Positions 1 through 12,300 are shown, counted from the stretch's first letter. The stretch is DNA of 39,578 nucleotides from Actinokineospora spheciospongiae (GCF_000564855.1 NZ_AYXG01000228.1:1-39578), one strand, 5' to 3'. Translations and numbers: made by a program. The notes: generated from the letters alone by a model not told the origin.

Positions 1-3
1 GGC

Positions 4-33
4 CCCGGCCAAACACATCCACCCAGCCGGGCA
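4..33 (+). repeat. Left copy of 30-bp inverted repeat shared with right end of window
   Basis: This 30-base stretch begins CCCGGCCAAACACATCCACC. It matches the reverse complement of the last 30 bases of the window (39549-39578) at 29 of 30 positions; the mismatch is base 26 (G here, C in the other copy). It lies downstream of the leftward GNAT gene. A dispersed intergenic repeat at which an assembly ended is the simplest reading. Confidence 0.85.
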
Positions 34-116
34 CCACCCACAAACAACCGGGCTTGAAAACGCGCCAGGCATATCTACACAGCCGGGCACACCCACAAAA
101 CGACCGGGCTTCGAAA
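25..116 (-). repeat. Imperfect tandem repeat, period 56
   Basis: AGCCGGGCAC followed by an ACCCACAAA block and then ACCGGGCTT plus GAAA occurs twice, starting at 25 and at 81, with small indels. The first copy overlaps the terminal inverted repeat. Both copies lie just downstream of the GNAT gene on the minus strand, so they would be transcribed as its 3' trailer. Pairing within a unit is broken by a G-G mismatch, so this is not a clean terminator. Confidence 0.7.
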
Positions 117-155
117 CTCGGCCACCACAACAAAACCCCAGCACACCGCGACCGC

Positions 156-713
156 TCAGGCCAGTTCCAGCTCCAGCGTCCCGGTCACCCGCACCTCACG
201 CAGCGGCCGCCCACCCGCGTCCAAGGTCCGCACAACCCCATCCGGTTCCCACCCGACCCGGCGGAAGAACCCCACCGAGGCCGCATTGCGCTCCGGCACC
301 CACGCGATCCCGCGCGTGCACCCCGCCCCCCGCAATTCCGCCGCAGCAGTGGCGAGCAGCCTGCCCGCATGACCACGGCGCCCCCACCGGGGTTCCACCA
401 GCAGCAGGCTCACCAGCGCGACCGTGGCCGCGTCCTCGGCGGGCAGGTCGTTGGCGGCGGCGGATTCGGATTCGGGGGAGGGCCCGACCGAGCAGAAGCC
501 GACGACCCACGGCCCCTCCTGGGCGACGAACACCGTGGCAGGCCCCTGGGCCATGGTCTGGCGCCACTGCTCGGCCGCTTCCGCCGGGTCCAGTCCGGCC
601 AGGACGTCGGTGGGCAGCAGCGACTCGAAGGCCGTCTGCCAGGTCTGGACCTGGATGCGGGCGATCTCGTCGGCGTCCGCGGGGGTGGCGGGGCGGACCT
701 GGGCATCGGCCAT
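156..713 (-). CDS. GNAT family N-acetyltransferase
   Basis: This 185-residue protein has a single GNAT fold and should transfer an acetyl group from acetyl-CoA to an amine; the substrate cannot be told from sequence. The acetyl-CoA pyrophosphate loop is visible as RWGRRGHAGR after the strand LLLVEP, and the C-terminal half has the motif B pattern ERNAASVGFFRRVGW (Asn then Phe-Phe-x-x-x-Gly-Trp). The reading frame stays open upstream, but the start at MADAQVRP is chosen because the family begins with RPATPADADEI and because a TAGGTT -10 box lies 7 bases upstream, which suggests a leaderless message. It is divergent from the DNA glycosylase gene. Confidence 0.88.
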   Translation of the reverse strand: MADAQVRPATPADADEIARIQVQTWQTAFESLLPTDVLAGLDPAEAAEQWRQTMAQGPATVFVAQEGPWVVGFCSVGPSPESESAAANDLPAEDAATVALVSLLLVEPRWGRRGHAGRLLATAAAELRGAGCTRGIAWVPERNAASVGFFRRVGWEPDGVVRTLDAGGRPLREVRVTGTLELELA

Positions 714-720
714 GCCCGGC

Positions 721-726
721 AACCTA
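721..726 (-). promoter_or_regulatory. -10 box TAGGTT of the GNAT gene
   Basis: On the minus strand TAGGTT fits the actinobacterial TAnnnT hexamer and is followed by 7 bases and then the ATG, so transcription should begin at or next to the start codon. No clear -35 is seen. Confidence 0.5.
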
Positions 727-768
727 TCGGGTGCCGGGTTGTCGGTGGTGGCCGGCAGCATCGTCGCG

Positions 769-1995
769 GTGATCGAAGCAACCCCCACCCTTTCGGCCGC
801 GGCGGCCCGGCGGACGGCGCTGGCCGCGCAGGGCTTCGCCGACGCCCGCCCCGGTGGCCCGCCGACCCGGCGCCACCTGCAGAAGGCGCTGTCGCGCGTG
901 CAACTGCTCCAGCTCGACTCGGTCAACGTGGCCGTGCGGGCGCACTACATGCCTGTTTTCTCCCGGCTCGGCGCCTACGACCAGGACCTGGTGGACGAGG
1001 CGGCGTGGTCGCACTCGGCGCGCAGGCCCCGGTTGCTGGTGGAGTACTGGGCACACGAGGCGAGCCTGATCCCCGCCGAGGACTGGCCGCTGTTCCGGTG
1101 GCGGATGCGGCGGTACGAGCAGCGCTACGCCCGGCACGTGGAGCGGATTCGCCGCGAGTCGCCCGGGTTGGTCGACGACGTGCTGGCCACTGTCGGGGAG
1201 CAGGGGCCGATCGGGGCGGGGGCGCTGGAGGCGGCGCTGGGCGGGGCGGTGCCGAAGGTCAAGGGCGGGTGGTGGAACCGGTCCGACGTCAAGCACGTGT
1301 GCGAGTACCTCTTCGCCGTCGGCGAGTTGACCACCGGGACGCGCAAGGGCTTCCAGCGCCACTACGACCTGCCCGAGCGGGTCTTGCCGCCCGAGGTGCT
1401 GGCCGAGACCCCGGATGACGACGAGTGCGCCCGCCGCCTCACGCTGCGCGCGGCGCTGGCCCACGGGGTCGGCACGGAGAAGGACCTGCGGGACTACTAC
1501 CGGCTCCAGCCCGCCCAGTCGCAGCGGGCGGTGGCCGAGCTGGTGGAGGACGGGCAGTTGGAGGCGGTGGCGGTGCAGGGGTGGCGGCACCCGGCCTACC
1601 TGCACCCGGCCGCCCGCACGCCGCGCCGGGTCGAGGGGCGGGCGCTGCTGTGCCCGTTCGACCCGCTGATCTGGGAGCGCGCCCGCACCGAGCGGCTGTT
1701 CGGCTTCCACTACCGCATCGAGATCTACGTCCCCGAGCCCAAGCGCCTCTACGGCTACTACGTGTTCCCGTTCCTGCTCGACGGGGAGATCGTCGCCAGG
1801 GTGGACATCAAGGCCGACCGGGCCACGGGAACCCTCCGCGCGCAGGGCTCGTTCGCCGAGGACGGGGTCGACCGGACCCGGGTGGCCGCTGAACTCGCCG
1901 CGGAGTTGCGGCTGATGGCGGACTGGCTGGGGCTGGAACACCTGTGGGTCGGAGACCGGGGTGACCTGGCCGATGCCCTGCGCAATGCCGTCTGA
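769..1995 (+). CDS. YcaQ/AlkX-like winged-helix DNA glycosylase (HTH_42 family)
   Basis: About 408 residues, the usual length of the YcaQ (DUF1006/HTH_42) family. E. coli YcaQ (AlkX) unhooks interstrand crosslinks and removes bulky N-alkyl purine adducts. The N-terminal signature RTALAAQGF is followed by LLQLDSVNVAVRAHY, which holds the Gln-hydrophobic-Asp catalytic motif of the AlkX branch (QLD) rather than the Gln-x-Gln of AlkZ, so repair of crosslinks or bulky lesions is the better guess. Later landmarks are EYWAHEASLIP, the winged-helix part around residues 210-300, and LLCPFDPLIWERARTERLFGF. The GTG at 769 is chosen because homologues start just before the TLSxxxARR segment; GTG at 745 or 748 is possible. 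No strong ribosome site is seen. Confidence 0.88.
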   Translation: MIEATPTLSAAAARRTALAAQGFADARPGGPPTRRHLQKALSRVQLLQLDSVNVAVRAHYMPVFSRLGAYDQDLVDEAAWSHSARRPRLLVEYWAHEASLIPAEDWPLFRWRMRRYEQRYARHVERIRRESPGLVDDVLATVGEQGPIGAGALEAALGGAVPKVKGGWWNRSDVKHVCEYLFAVGELTTGTRKGFQRHYDLPERVLPPEVLAETPDDDECARRLTLRAALAHGVGTEKDLRDYYRLQPAQSQRAVAELVEDGQLEAVAVQGWRHPAYLHPAARTPRRVEGRALLCPFDPLIWERARTERLFGFHYRIEIYVPEPKRLYGYYVFPFLLDGEIVARVDIKADRATGTLRAQGSFAEDGVDRTRVAAELAAELRLMADWLGLEHLWVGDRGDLADALRNAV

Positions 1996-2058
1996 CACCA
2001 CGGTGGCATCACAGCTTCCTCGACAGATGTCAGAAATGGTGTCATGGTGGTGTCATGG
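1993..2058 (+). promoter_or_regulatory. Repeated TGGTGTCA operator candidate of the ribbon-helix-helix gene
   Basis: TGGTGTCATGG occurs twice head to tail without a gap (2037-2047 and 2048-2058), the second overlapping the ATG at 2055. The inverted form TGACACCAC lies at 1993-2001 and pairs exactly with 2047-2055. Clustered short direct and inverted repeats over a start codon are typical targets of ribbon-helix-helix repressors, which is what the next gene encodes. Autoregulation is inferred. Confidence 0.5.
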
Positions 2059-2615
2059 ACCTTAGCCCGTACATCACCGCTCTGCGGGATGACTTGACCA
2101 CCACCGCGTCCGCGGGTGACGAGACGACCCGCCGGGCCGCGGCGGTGCTCGCCGCGGCCGTCGAGCCCGCCGCCCGGCTGGCGATCATGAACGCGCTGGC
2201 CGACCTGGCCGCCGAGGTGACCGCCGAGCTGCCCGACCACGTGGTCGAGGTGCGGCTGGACGGCCGCGACGTGCGGGTGGCGGTCACCGGCACCGCCAAG
2301 TCGACCGCCGGGCAGGCCGGGCCCGAACAGCCCCGGGCCGAGGAGGTCCCGCCCACGCCGCCGTTCAGCGGCGCGGCGGGCGACATGAGCCGGATGACGC
2401 TGCGGCTGTTCGAGGAGCTGAAGGGCCGCGCCGAGCAGGCCGCCTCCACCCAGGGAGTGTCCCTCAACACCTTCGTGCAGCAGGCGTTGCAGGGCGCCCT
2501 CAGCGGCAAGGGCAGGGGGTGGCACTCGCACCCCTCCGGCACCCCCGCCGCCGAGAAGCCGGATTCCGACGACGGCGAGGGCGGCTCCCGGGTGCGCGGG
2601 TGGTACGCGGGATGA
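2055..2615 (+). CDS. HicB-like/CopG-type ribbon-helix-helix protein
   Basis: A 186-residue protein in three parts. Residues 1-85 form a helical then beta-strand region (HVVEVRLDGRDVRVAVTG). A Pro-rich linker follows. A ribbon-helix-helix segment lies at about 112-155: MTLRLFEELKGRAEQAA, then VSLNTFVQQAL, the pattern seen at the C-terminus of HicB-type antitoxins. The tail is polar. No HicA toxin lies beside it; instead it overlaps the DUF4097 gene by ATGA (2612-2615). Actinomycetes often carry this pair, so a DNA-binding regulator of its own two-gene operon is the likely role. Repeats over its start codon are candidate operators. Confidence 0.8.
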   Translation: MDLSPYITALRDDLTTTASAGDETTRRAAAVLAAAVEPAARLAIMNALADLAAEVTAELPDHVVEVRLDGRDVRVAVTGTAKSTAGQAGPEQPRAEEVPPTPPFSGAAGDMSRMTLRLFEELKGRAEQAASTQGVSLNTFVQQALQGALSGKGRGWHSHPSGTPAAEKPDSDDGEGGSRVRGWYAG

Positions 2616-3481
2616 GCACGCGCAACGAGACCTTCACCGCCGACGGCCCGGTGCACGTCAACATCGGCACGGCGGCCGGGCGGATCGAGGTCCGGCTGAC
2701 CGACGGACCCGACGTGCACGTCGAGGTCCGGCACGCCCCGGAGAGCGCCACCCCGTGGTCCGAGGGCGTCTCGCAGGTGCTCGGCTGGATCAACGGCCAG
2801 TTGGGCGAGCAGGGCCCCACCGACACCGGCGCCGAGGCGGTCCGCCGGACCTGGGTCGACTTCACCGCGGGCACGCTCACCGTCCGCTCCCCGAAGGCGG
2901 CCCCGCTGGGCGCGGTCCCGCTCGGGGTGACCGTGCTGGCCCCGCTCGGTTCCCGGGTGACGGCCAACGGCGGCGCCGCCTCGGTGACCGTCGCGGGCAC
3001 CGCCGACCGGGTGGAGGTCGGCACCGGCGCGGGCTCGGTCGACGTCGAGCGCGCCACCGGGGTGGTGCAGGCGAACGCGGGCACCGGCACCGTCCGGGTC
3101 GGCTCGGCGGGCGGCGGGCTGCGGGCGCGCACCGGGGCGGGCGACGTCGAGGCGGGCGAACTCGGCGGGCCCTCCACCATCGTCACCGGGCGCGGCAACG
3201 TCCACCTGGCGACCGTGGCCGCCGACCTCCGCGTGCGCAGCGGTTCCGGGACCATCACCGTCGCCGACGCCACCGCGGGCCGGATCGAGCTGAACACCGG
3301 CTCCGGCGCCCTGAACGTCGCCGTGCGCCGGGGGACACCCGCGGAGGTCGACGTTTCGACCGGTGTCGGCACGGCGGTCGCGGACCTGCCGCTGGACACC
3401 ACCGCCCCCGCCGAGGCCCCGGCGCTGCGCGTGCGCGGCCGCAGCGGCACCGGCGACGTGGCGGTGACGCTGGCGGGCTGA
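2612..3481 (+). CDS. DUF4097 beta-helix protein
   Basis: A 289-residue protein made almost wholly of short repeated strands (VEVGTGAGSVDVERATG, GLRARTGAGDVEAGELGG, LRVRSGSGTITVADATAG), the right-handed beta-helix-like pattern of DUF4097, once called putative adhesins. There is no signal peptide or membrane segment, so it is probably cytosolic. Biochemical function is unknown. The ATG at 2612 overlaps the stop of the ribbon-helix-helix gene and leaves the family N-terminus (ETFTADGPVHVNIGTAAG) intact; an upstream start at 2519 would add out-of-family Arg-rich sequence. The pair is presumably co-transcribed and translationally coupled. Confidence 0.85.
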   Translation: MSTRNETFTADGPVHVNIGTAAGRIEVRLTDGPDVHVEVRHAPESATPWSEGVSQVLGWINGQLGEQGPTDTGAEAVRRTWVDFTAGTLTVRSPKAAPLGAVPLGVTVLAPLGSRVTANGGAASVTVAGTADRVEVGTGAGSVDVERATGVVQANAGTGTVRVGSAGGGLRARTGAGDVEAGELGGPSTIVTGRGNVHLATVAADLRVRSGSGTITVADATAGRIELNTGSGALNVAVRRGTPAEVDVSTGVGTAVADLPLDTTAPAEAPALRVRGRSGTGDVAVTLAG

Positions 3482-3534
3482 GGACACCGGGCGGGGTGGG
3501 CCGTGCACCGGGCCCGCTCCCGCCGCGGTCCACC

Positions 3535-3540
3535 TATAGT
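3535..3540 (+). promoter_or_regulatory. -10 box TATAGT upstream of thyX
   Basis: TATAGT, close to the vegetative consensus, lies 41 bases before the GTG of thyX. Transcription from about 3547 would give a leader of some 35 bases containing AAAGGA as ribosome-binding site. No convincing -35 is seen. Confidence 0.45.
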
Positions 3541-3581
3541 GCAGGCGACCGGGTACGCCAGTCGGAGCAAAGGACCAGCAC

Positions 3582-4334
3582 GTGACCCAGACGGTGGGGC
3601 CGAGGGTGCAGCTCATCGCCAAGACCGAGTTCTCGCCCCCGGCGGACGTCCCGTGGTCGACCGACGCCGACGGCGGTGCGGCGCTGGCGGAGTTCGCGGG
3701 CCGCGCCTGCTACCAGTCGTGGGACAAGCCGAACCCGGCCACCGCCACCAACGCGGGCTACCTCCGGCACGTCATCGAGGTCGGCCACCTGTCGGTCCTG
3801 GAGCACGGCAGCGCCTCCTTCTACCTGACCGGCATCTCCCGCTCGCTGACCCACGAGCTGGTCCGCCACCGGCACTTCTCCTACTCGCAGCTCTCCCAGC
3901 GCTACGTCCCGGAGACGTCGGCCGCGGTGGTCGAGCCGGGCGTCATCGCCGACGACCCCGAGCTGCACGCGAAGTTCCTCGCCGCCACGCGGGCCAGCCA
4001 GGACGCCTACAACGAGCTGCTGGCCGGGCTGGAGGCCAAGTTCGCCGACGTGGCGGGCGGCACCCTGCGCAAGAAGCAGGCGAGGCAGGCGGCGCGGGCG
4101 GTCCTGCCCAACGCCACCGAGACCCGGATCGTGGTCACCGGCAACTACCGCGCCTGGCGGCACTTCATCGCCGTGCGCGCCACCGAGCACGCCGACGTGG
4201 AGATCCGCGCGCTGGCCGTGGAGTGCCTGCGCCACCTGCGGGAGGTCGCCGCCGCCGTGTTCGCCGACTTCACCATCAGCGCGCTGCCGGACGGCACCGA
4301 GGTCGCCTCCAGCCCGCTGGTCGCCGAGGGCTGA
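3582..4334 (+). CDS. thyX: Flavin-dependent thymidylate synthase ThyX
   Basis: Makes dTMP from dUMP using methylenetetrahydrofolate as carbon donor and FAD/NADPH as reductant, independently of ThyA. The 250-residue length is normal. The ThyX signature RHR-x7-S is present at residues 95-105 ([11 protein letters not shown]), followed by QRY, and [21 protein letters not shown] supplies the C-terminal dUMP/FAD region. The GTG start is supported by an AAAGGA ribosome site and a TATAGT box. In mycobacteria thyX is directly followed by dapA; here four genes (ACT protein, kinase, MDMPI-like, zinc ribbon) stand between, so the backbone is interrupted. The next gene starts 4 bases after its stop, suggesting one transcript. 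Confidence 0.96.
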   Translation: MTQTVGPRVQLIAKTEFSPPADVPWSTDADGGAALAEFAGRACYQSWDKPNPATATNAGYLRHVIEVGHLSVLEHGSASFYLTGISRSLTHELVRHRHFSYSQLSQRYVPETSAAVVEPGVIADDPELHAKFLAATRASQDAYNELLAGLEAKFADVAGGTLRKKQARQAARAVLPNATETRIVVTGNYRAWRHFIAVRATEHADVEIRALAVECLRHLREVAAAVFADFTISALPDGTEVASSPLVAEG

Positions 4335-4338
4335 GCCG

Positions 4339-4734
4339 GTGAAGCGACTGATCATCGACGTGACCGACGGGGACTACGCGGTCACCCGGCTGGACCCGGG
4401 GACCCCGGTCGACCCGGCGGTCTTCGGCTCACCGGGGCTGGTGTCGGTCACCAGCACCCCCGACGAGGTGTCCGTCGTGGCCCCCACCGGCCGCGGCCCC
4501 GCCGGGGGCCGCGCCGAGGGCGGGTGGCGGGTGCTCACCGTGCGCGGCCCGCTGGAGTTCACCCTCACCGGCATCATGGCCTCGCTCGCCGGTTCGCTGG
4601 CCGCGGCCGGGGTCTCGCTGTTCGCGGTGTCCACCTTCGACACCGACCACATCCTCGTCCACGACGCCGACCTGACCAGGGCGGTGGCGGCGCTGCGCTC
4701 CGCCGGACACGAAGTGCACCCCGCGAGCGACTGA
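4339..4734 (+). CDS. ACT-domain protein
   Basis: A 131-residue protein. Its C-terminal half matches stand-alone ACT modules of the CASTOR/COG3603 type: GPLEFTLTGIMASLAGSLAAAGVSLFAVSTFDTDHILV, with the ligand-binding turn between strand 1 and helix 1 and the closing strand HILVHDADL. Such proteins bind amino acids as sensors, or have no known role. It starts with GTG 4 bases after the thyX stop, so translation is probably coupled. The ligand cannot be inferred. Confidence 0.8.
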   Translation: MKRLIIDVTDGDYAVTRLDPGTPVDPAVFGSPGLVSVTSTPDEVSVVAPTGRGPAGGRAEGGWRVLTVRGPLEFTLTGIMASLAGSLAAAGVSLFAVSTFDTDHILVHDADLTRAVAALRSAGHEVHPASD

Positions 4735-4772
4735 TCTGCCGGGAGCACCCGCGCGGGCGGGGGCCTGCCGGT

Positions 4773-4778
4773 TACGAT
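4773..4778 (+). promoter_or_regulatory. -10 box TACGAT of the Ser/Thr kinase gene
   Basis: TACGAT fits TAnnnT and lies 26 bases before the GTG at 4805, leaving a leader of about 20 bases that carries AGGAGGTGG as a strong ribosome-binding site. Confidence 0.45.
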
Positions 4779-4804
4779 CCCCGGCACTTGCAGGAGGTGG
4801 ACGG

Positions 4805-6313
<1,509 letters not shown>

Positions 6314-6321
6314 CCCACCGG

Positions 6322-6327
6322 TAGGGT
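6322..6327 (+). promoter_or_regulatory. -10 box TAGGGT giving a leaderless start
   Basis: TAGGGT is followed by six bases and then the ATG at 6334. The usual 6-7 base distance to the transcription start places the first transcribed base at the start codon. It lies in the 20-base gap after the kinase gene. Confidence 0.5.
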
Positions 6328-6333
6328 CGGCGC

Positions 6334-6954
6334 ATGGGTGTGGCCAAGGACGAGCGCGCGGCGCTGTGCGACCTGTTCACCGTCGTCGGGCCGGACGCCC
6401 CGACCCTCTGCGGGGCGTGGACCACCCGGGACCTCGCCGCGCACCTGGTGATCCGCGAGCGCAGGCTCGACGCCTCGGCGGGCATCCTGGTCAAGCCGCT
6501 CGCCGGTTACCTGGACAAGGTGACCCGCGGCTACCTGGCCAAGCCGTGGGACGAACTGGTCACGCTCGTGCGCACCGGCCCCCCGGTCTGGTCGCCGTTC
6601 AAGCCGCTGGACGAGCTGATCAACACCACGGAGTACTACGTCCACCACGAGGACGTCCGCCGGGCCACTCCCGGCTGGGAACCCCGGCCCCCCGCCGCCC
6701 GCCGCGACGCCGCGATCTGGACGACCCTGGGCCGCATGGGCAAGGTCCTGCTGCGCAAGAGCCCCGTCGGCATCGCCCTGCGCACCCCCGAGGGCCGCAC
6801 GGCGACGGTCAAGGAAGGCCCGGACCCGGTCACCCTGGTCGCGGAACCCGGCGAAATCCTCCTGTTCGCCTTCGGCCGCGACGAGAGCCGCGTGGAGTTC
6901 GAGGGCCCGGACGCCTCGATCTCCGCCGTGAAGAACCTCAGCCGGGGCTTCTGA
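6334..6954 (+). CDS. TIGR03085-type metal-binding protein (DinB/MDMPI fold)
   Basis: A 206-residue protein of the DinB/mycothiol-dependent maleylpyruvate isomerase N-terminal fold. Landmarks are the start VAKDERAALCDLF, the segment LCGAWTTRDLAAHLVIRERR with the first metal His, and TTEYYVHHEDVRRA with the other His residues, the order seen in TIGR03085 proteins. A C-terminal SCP-like part (VTLVAEPGEILLFAFGRD) follows. Relatives use mycothiol or a divalent metal, but no substrate is known for this branch. An upstream TAGGGT box supports the ATG start and separate transcription from the kinase. Confidence 0.85.
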   Translation: MGVAKDERAALCDLFTVVGPDAPTLCGAWTTRDLAAHLVIRERRLDASAGILVKPLAGYLDKVTRGYLAKPWDELVTLVRTGPPVWSPFKPLDELINTTEYYVHHEDVRRATPGWEPRPPAARRDAAIWTTLGRMGKVLLRKSPVGIALRTPEGRTATVKEGPDPVTLVAEPGEILLFAFGRDESRVEFEGPDASISAVKNLSRGF

Positions 6955-6984
6955 CCCGGGCGGAACCTGTCCACATCGGAAACG

Positions 6985-10321
<3,337 letters not shown>

Positions 10322-10340
10322 CCCGCTGAACGCGAACGAC

Positions 10341-10373
10341 CTCCGCCCCACGCGCAGCGCTCGTGGGGCGGAG
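10341..10373 (+). terminator. Bidirectional terminator hairpin after rnj (repeat copy 1)
   Basis: CTCCGCCCCACG at 10341-10352 pairs perfectly with CGTGGGGCGGAG at 10362-10373 around a 9-base loop. It lies between rnj (+) and the 119-aa gene (-), so it can serve both. Bases 10341-10376 recur at 12309-12344 with one difference. Confidence 0.85.
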
Positions 10374-10376
10374 TCG
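10341..10376 (+). repeat. 36-bp direct repeat, copy 1
   Basis: These 36 bases match 12309-12344 at 35 positions (C versus A at the 13th), same orientation, 1968 bases apart. Together they enclose the 119-aa protein/XRE module. Confidence 0.85.
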
Positions 10377-10465
10377 GTTCACGGGTGGCGGATGGGTCCT
10401 GGTCCGGCGATTCCTCCCGGAAATCGGCTGCCACTCGGCCGGGGGCGTGGGTGCCGTGCACCGGG

Positions 10466-10825
10466 CTAGCACGACGTCACCGGGATGTGCTCGCGCATGT
10501 CCACGACGTCCGAGGTGTTCAAGCGCTTGCCCGACTCCATGACCCGGTATTCCTCCGCGATCACCCGGTCAGGGAATCGCGTGCCCCCGTCCTCCTCGTC
10601 TTCACCCACCGAGGCGAGGCACACGTTGAACAATTCGTAATAACCGGTGTGCGATGCCAAGCGCTCGTCACCCCACCGGGGCAATCCGGCGATGGCTTCC
10701 GTCGTGGTCGAGCCGCCCAGGTCCTCGGCGTCCAGCGACACCTCGGAGAAATCGACGAGATCCCAGTCTTCGATTCGCTTGCCGTCGGTACCGGCGATCT
10801 TCAGCAGGAAATAACCGAATCGCAT
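10466..10825 (-). CDS. Uncharacterised acidic 119-residue protein ending in Cys
   Basis: I do not recognise a family. The protein starts MRFGYFLLKIAG and is then strongly acidic (EDWDLVDFSEVSLDAEDLGG, ASVGEDEEDGG), with an aromatic stretch HTGYYELFNVCLAS and a C-terminus EHIPVTSC that ends in cysteine; it has two Cys in all. There is no signal peptide or membrane helix. The ATG at 10825 is chosen because GAAAGGAAG lies at proper spacing; the upstream extension to 10882 is Arg-rich and unlikely. It is divergent from the XRE regulator, with TTGCACA repeats and a TAGCAT box in the shared region. Its GC is lower than that of the backbone. The neighbour probably controls it. Confidence 0.7.
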   Translation of the reverse strand: MRFGYFLLKIAGTDGKRIEDWDLVDFSEVSLDAEDLGGSTTTEAIAGLPRWGDERLASHTGYYELFNVCLASVGEDEEDGGTRFPDRVIAEEYRVMESGKRLNTSDVVDMREHIPVTSC

Positions 10826-10912
10826 GAACAGCTTCCTTTCAACCACGCGTGTGCGGCCACGGCGGAGCCGGGTGGCGGGCACTTCGCAGGCGTGAGTCCA
10901 TCAACGTTCCCG

Positions 10913-10918
10913 ATGCTA
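10913..10918 (-). promoter_or_regulatory. -10 box TAGCAT of the 119-aa gene
   Basis: TAGCAT on the minus strand (TAnnnT) would start a message with a leader of about 80 bases. The two TTGCACA repeats lie some 21 bases upstream of it, over the expected -35 position. Confidence 0.4.
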
Positions 10919-10939
10919 GGGACCGGGCGCCCGGTGAGG

Positions 10940-10957
10940 TTGCACAGGAGTTGCACA
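10940..10957 (-). promoter_or_regulatory. Paired TTGCACA repeats, candidate XRE regulator site
   Basis: TTGCACA occurs at 10940-10946 and 10951-10957, one helical turn (11 bases) apart and in the same orientation, in the region between the divergent genes. Such phased direct repeats fit a dimeric regulator, most simply the adjacent XRE protein. Binding is inferred. Confidence 0.4.
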
Positions 10958-11087
10958 CAGTGGCAGGGTGAACGCGGCAAGTGATCGGTCGCGGGTCCCG
11001 CTGGCTCCGGCTCCGGCAGGCGCCCTACCCTGGGCTCGAACGCCAGTGCGGCCCGTCTTCGCCTGGTGCTGCCGGAAGGGGATACCG

Positions 11088-12278
11088 ATGTACGACGACA
11101 CGGCCCACATCGGTCGGCAGATCGCCACGTTGCGCAAGGCGTCCCGGCTCACCCAACGCCAGCTCGCGGGCAAAGTCAACGTCTCCCTGAGCCTGTTGCA
11201 GAAGGTCGAGGTCGGCGACCGCGCCGTGAGCAACGGGCTGCTCTCCGGTGTCGCCCGAGAATTGCGGGTGCCCATCGAGAAGTTGACCGGGCAGCCGTAC
11301 ACCGAGGACCGGAAAGACGACAGCACGCACCGGCAGATCGACGCGATCCGCGCGGTTCTGCGCGGTTACGACCTGCCCGACGAGGTTCCGGCCCGCCCGG
11401 TGGCCGAACTCGCCGCTGAGGTGAAAGAAATTGTTCGTCTGCGTGGTGAAGCCCAGTACGGAAAAATTTCAGCTCGCTTGCCAGCGTTGTTGGAAGAACT
11501 GGTCAGCGCCGCGCACCGAACCCCCGGAACGGAGGTGTGGAACCTCCTGGTCAGGACCTACCACGCAACCCACACTCTGCTTCATCGACTCGGTTACAGT
11601 GATTTGGCCGAAGCTGTCGAACACAAGATCACGTGGGCGGCGGAACGCACAGGCAACCCGTTGGCGGGAGCACTCGCGCAGTGGACGAGATGTGCGACCT
11701 TCGAGGCGGCCGGGGATTTCAGCCGCGGTCTACGTCTCATGGATGCGGCGCGGTCGGATCTGGATGATCAGATCCGGCACAGTCCGACTGGCGACACCAT
11801 CACCGTGTACGGCAGCCTGCACCTGCGGTCTGTCACCCTCGCCTCACTCGCCGGGGACAGTGCGGTCACCCGCTCCCACCTCGAAGCTGCGGATGGCCTG
11901 GCGGTCAGGATCGGGCAGGACCAAGTGCACTGGGGTCTGACGTTCGGGATGGCCAACCGCACGACTCACGAGGTCGCGGCTCAAGTGGAGTTGGGAGACG
12001 GCATCGCGGCTATCGAAGCTGCCGGGCGCTGGCACGCGCCGAGGTCCATGCCGAAAACCCGACGCGGATCTCACCACATCGCCCTTGCCCGCGCGCACCT
12101 CATCAACGACGACCGGAGCGCCGCCCTCCGCTCCCTCCAAGAGGCACGGCGGATCGCTCCACAACTGACCCGCTTGCACCCGATGGTCCGCGAGCTCACC
12201 GCAGTTCTGGTGTCCTTGCACCGGAGGTCGAACCCGGAGTTGAGCAAGTACGCCCACTGGCTGGGCCTGGCAGGCTGA
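11088..12278 (+). CDS. XRE-family regulator with helical (TPR-like) C-terminal domain
   Basis: A 396-residue cytosolic regulator. The helix-turn-helix covers about residues 8-60 (IGRQIATLRKASRLTQRQLAG, then VSLSLLQKVEVGDRAVSN). The remaining 330 residues are helix after helix with TPR-like spacing (LSKYAHWLGLAG at the end), resembling Streptomyces regulators that sense a peptide or small molecule through a helical repeat domain. The ATG at 11088 is chosen for the GGAAGGGG ribosome site 7 bases upstream and because the fold begins there. Hand counts of 33-34 G/C in 60 bases inside the gene, against 70% or more in backbone genes, suggest transfer. It is divergent from the acidic 119-residue gene and is its likely controller. 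Confidence 0.85.
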   Translation: MYDDTAHIGRQIATLRKASRLTQRQLAGKVNVSLSLLQKVEVGDRAVSNGLLSGVARELRVPIEKLTGQPYTEDRKDDSTHRQIDAIRAVLRGYDLPDEVPARPVAELAAEVKEIVRLRGEAQYGKISARLPALLEELVSAAHRTPGTEVWNLLVRTYHATHTLLHRLGYSDLAEAVEHKITWAAERTGNPLAGALAQWTRCATFEAAGDFSRGLRLMDAARSDLDDQIRHSPTGDTITVYGSLHLRSVTLASLAGDSAVTRSHLEAADGLAVRIGQDQVHWGLTFGMANRTTHEVAAQVELGDGIAAIEAAGRWHAPRSMPKTRRGSHHIALARAHLINDDRSAALRSLQEARRIAPQLTRLHPMVRELTAVLVSLHRRSNPELSKYAHWLGLAG

Positions 12279-12300
12279 TCCGACTCCCGGCACCAGCGCC

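Noticed and set aside
2055-3481. HicBA toxin-antitoxin system
   Set aside because: The first gene has HicB/RHH character, but its partner is a DUF4097 beta-helix protein, not a HicA toxin or another known toxin.
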